From Orbus sasakiae (lineage in GTDB: Bacteria; Pseudomonadota; Gammaproteobacteria; Enterobacterales; Orbaceae): a DNA stretch of 64,000 nucleotides. The position numbers and the translations under genes were made by a program. Shown piece by piece: positions 61,864-64,000 of this stretch. Under the pieces are notes generated by a model. The model saw only the letters and a program-made list of their open reading frames with translations, ran no database searches and was not told the origin of the DNA. Where the stretch lies: positions 62,001 to 126,000 of the forward strand of contig NZ_BAABHY010000005.1 in the NCBI RefSeq assembly GCF_039542345.1. The letters run 5' to 3'. Within the stretch, counting starts at the first letter, position 1, and the number at the start of each line of letters is the position of its first letter.

Positions 61864-62880
61864 TTAAGCTTTACGATAAAAAGCGGGGCAATCCGGAATA
61901 TCAACAGGTGTTATTTGACCACTGGTTAATGCCACCATGCCCGCCGCCGCGGTTGTTGAAGCGACAAAACCATCCCAAGCTGATGGCCCCTCGACGCGTT
62001 GCTGTTTGGCATTATCAACAAATGATTGCAATTCAATATCGTAAGCCACAATAAAACGTTCTCGCCAATCGGCATTAACATGCTCACTCAATTGACCACG
62101 AGTACGTACTGGTACTTGTAATGGTGATGGCATATAAGCAATACCGTCTTCACACACCACATCACAACGGATGTCATAGCCATATTGACAATTCACAAAC
62201 AGATCAATGGTGATAAGAACACCTTTTTTGGTTTTGAGGAGTACCATTTGTGGATCTTGCACACCATGATGCGCATGTTTAGTTCGACGTGGTGAGACAA
62301 CTTGAATCGAGTGATAATCATCATTAAGTAGCCAGCGTATAATATCGAACTCATGCACCATACTGTCGGTTACCCCCATGTCGGTGGTATAACTATCACC
62401 CACTTCAGCATTATGATGAACACATTTGACGACTAATGGCTCACCAAGTTGACCGCTGGATAATGTGGTTTTTAATTTTCGATAGCAGGCATCAAATGAA
62501 CGCATAAACCCCACTTGAACCAATCGTTTACCGGCTGCCATTTCAGCTTTAACAATCCGTTCACAGCCTTGCGCAGTGACCGCTAACGGTTTTTCGCAAA
62601 ATACCGGTTTGCCAGCTTTGATCGCCGCTAAGACATACTCTTCATGTGTAGGACCAGATGAGGTAACTAAAATGGCATCCACCTCAGGCGATGCGATCAC
62701 ATCATGTCCATTATCATACGCTTTACCCGTTATCTGATATTGATCAAAGACCTTTTGCACTGATTGCACATTGATGTCTGACGCTGCAACAATCTGACAG
62801 CCATTTAACACTTGGGTACAACGCCGAATATGATCTTGGCCGATCATCCCTACACCAATAACACCGATTCTTACTGTCAT
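61864..62880 (-). CDS. iolG: Inositol 2-dehydrogenase-type oxidoreductase
   Basis: NAD-dependent oxidoreductase of the Gfo/Idh/MocA family, 338 residues. The N-terminal Rossmann motif is IGVIGVGMIGQDHIRRC, followed by FCEKPLAVTAQGCERIV, where the catalytic lysine of the EKP motif lies. The C-terminal domain has the active-site region MVHEFDIIRWLLNDDY and FVNCQYGYDIRCDV, strongly like IolG of Salmonella. It begins the metabolic part of the leftward unit 36 bp after the AraC-type gene. Oxidation of myo-inositol or scyllo-inositol to inosose is the predicted reaction. Confidence 0.9.
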   Translation of the reverse strand: MTVRIGVIGVGMIGQDHIRRCTQVLNGCQIVAASDINVQSVQKVFDQYQITGKAYDNGHDVIASPEVDAILVTSSGPTHEEYVLAAIKAGKPVFCEKPLAVTAQGCERIVKAEMAAGKRLVQVGFMRSFDACYRKLKTTLSSGQLGEPLVVKCVHHNAEVGDSYTTDMGVTDSMVHEFDIIRWLLNDDYHSIQVVSPRRTKHAHHGVQDPQMVLLKTKKGVLITIDLFVNCQYGYDIRCDVVCEDGIAYMPSPLQVPVRTRGQLSEHVNADWRERFIVAYDIELQSFVDNAKQQRVEGPSAWDGFVASTTAAAGMVALTSGQITPVDIPDCPAFYRKA

Positions 62881-62916
62881 GTTACCCCCTTATTTAATTG
62901 TATTTTAATAATTTTT

Positions 62917-63769
62917 TTAACTTGATAATTTATTTAGCCACAATTTTTTATATTTACCTGGCGACATACCAATGACTTTCTCAAAAATATCATGGAAATT
63001 ATTCACATTACTGTAACCAACTTTGCTAGCGATTTTAGCGACACTATCGTCAGTATTCAGTAGGAGTGATTGTGCTTCGCCTAATCGGCGCCGAATGATG
63101 TATTGTTTAGGCGAATAGCCCGAGAAAGCTTTAAAAGAGTGAGAAAGATAATAACGATTAACGTTTAACGCATGGCTAATCGAGGCAATATCAATTTGTT
63201 CGAGATAGTATTTGTCTAAAAACTCTTTAATACGTTGCCCTAACGTGATTTTTTTATCACTCAGGTGTTGCTGACGTTCCTCAAAAAGGTGGCAAACGGT
63301 CAGTAATAAATTTAAGGTGATATAATGGATGATTTCGGCGTGGATCGCTTGTGTTTGCGTCGCATGTAAGATCAACGAGTCAAATATTTGTTTGATTTGT
63401 TCTGTATAAATACCCGCATTGGCAACAGGTTGTTGAGTTTTTGCAATGAGGTGATTTAAGGGTAACTCATTGAGTTTAAGGTGAGTGATACCACAACTGT
63501 AAATCATGACTTGGTAGCGGCTGCTCATCGTGAATATTACTGGCATTAAAAATCAGAATATCGCCTTTTTTAACACTGTAAAATTCACCGCCAATAATAT
63601 AATTACCTGTCCCTTCATAAATAAACATGATTTCTAATCGGTCACTGTGGCTATGCATAACACGTGGAATAGCATCGGCTTCACCTTGTGCCTGACAAAC
63701 AAACAGTAGCTGTGGTTTGCTTTTAAAGCTTGTTGTCGGTTGGCTAGGATATTTGATATCGATTAGCAT
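62917..63769 (-). pseudogene. AraC-family regulator split by a frameshift
   Basis: The ATG at 63769 (AGGAGAACAG upstream) opens a cupin-type sensor domain (HSDRLEIMFIYEGTGNYIIG and VKKGDILIFNASNIHDE) that ends early at 63476. A second frame continues without interruption from the same region to 62917, carrying the linker (YSCGITHLKLNELP) and the AraC helix-turn-helix pair (IDIASISHALNVNRYYLSHS and VAKIASKVGYSNVNNFHDIF, then SPGKYKKL). Removing one T from the TTT at 63501-63503 (coding strand) would join the two as HDYSCG. About 283 residues if joined, a normal AraC length. Real inactivation, a sequencing error, or ribosomal slippage cannot be told apart here. It is upstream of and co-directional with iolG, so it is the probable local regulator. 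Confidence 0.85.
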
Positions 63770-64000
63770 TCTGTTCTCCTTAGGTAGGTAAAACTTATCA
63801 TTAATTTAAGGTACATTAACGTAAAAAGTAATCCTTTTTTGTGTTTTCATTTTAAATTTATCGTTTTGATTTTTTAAAGATTTATATTCAACTCATGGAC
63901 AAATATACGATTTTGTGCGATTGATAAATAGGGATTTACGACTTAAATTTAATTTTTTCGAAAGCGGTCACAAAATAGCACAAGCCACCAAAGCCAGATT

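Overview
This is an AT-rich chromosomal segment of a gammaproteobacterium. Most housekeeping genes closely resemble Enterobacterales versions (argD, ettA, mdtJI, recJ, pgi, ptsHI-crr, nirBDC-cysG, narXL). Intergenic regions are AT-rich, and operons are shortened or rearranged relative to E. coli: fabZ-lpxA-lpxB-rnhB lacks lpxD, tusDC lacks tusB, and hisR-proM lacks argX and leuT. This mixture fits a host-associated relative of Enterobacterales or Pasteurellales, such as Orbaceae. That placement is an inference from protein resemblance only.

Layout. 1-12.3 kb is an allantoate and ureide catabolic cluster. A leftward arm (allC, MFS transporter, allE, carbamate kinase) and a rightward arm (fdrA/ylbE/ylbF, an allS-like regulator, a ureidoglycine-glyoxylate aminotransferase, a second MFS transporter) diverge from a 414-bp control region. 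Together they can take allantoate to oxalurate, then to oxamate plus carbamoyl phosphate, then to ATP. 12.4-18 kb holds lipid A and fatty-acid genes, fkpA, tusDC and engB. 18.3-24 kb holds argD with a textbook ArgR double box, transporters, ettA and mdtJI. 24.2-32.9 kb is nnr, mpl, recJ, dsbC, xerD, sohB and an unknown membrane protein. 33-36.6 kb holds fhs overlapping a small ferredoxin gene, and a divergent RcnR-type regulator / CDF metal exporter pair with a visible operator.

36.7-41.4 kb is the most accessory-looking part. A LamB/BglH-type porin operon is preceded by a CRP-like site and a BglG/LicT-type antiterminator (RAT) overlapping a terminator, with no antiterminator gene nearby. Next come a decayed MerR-like fragment, a TPR plus HEPN (LA2681-like) protein with an R-x4-H motif, and tRNA-Pro/tRNA-His genes followed by a partial duplication of the tRNA-Pro 3' end with structured spacer hairpins.

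41.5-49.4 kb is cyuA, ptsH-ptsI-crr, pgi, and a pair encoding a secreted unknown protein and a VanW-like protein. 49.7-57.4 kb is a nitrite reduction module (nirBDC-cysG) beside its probable nitrate/nitrite two-component system narXL. 57.5-63.8 kb is an inositol-type catabolic locus (iolA, MocR regulator, TIM-barrel isomerase, iolG) headed by an AraC regulator that is split by a frameshift.

No rRNA gene, CRISPR array, insertion sequence or integrase was seen. A dispersed intergenic repeat of about 45 bp occurs three times.
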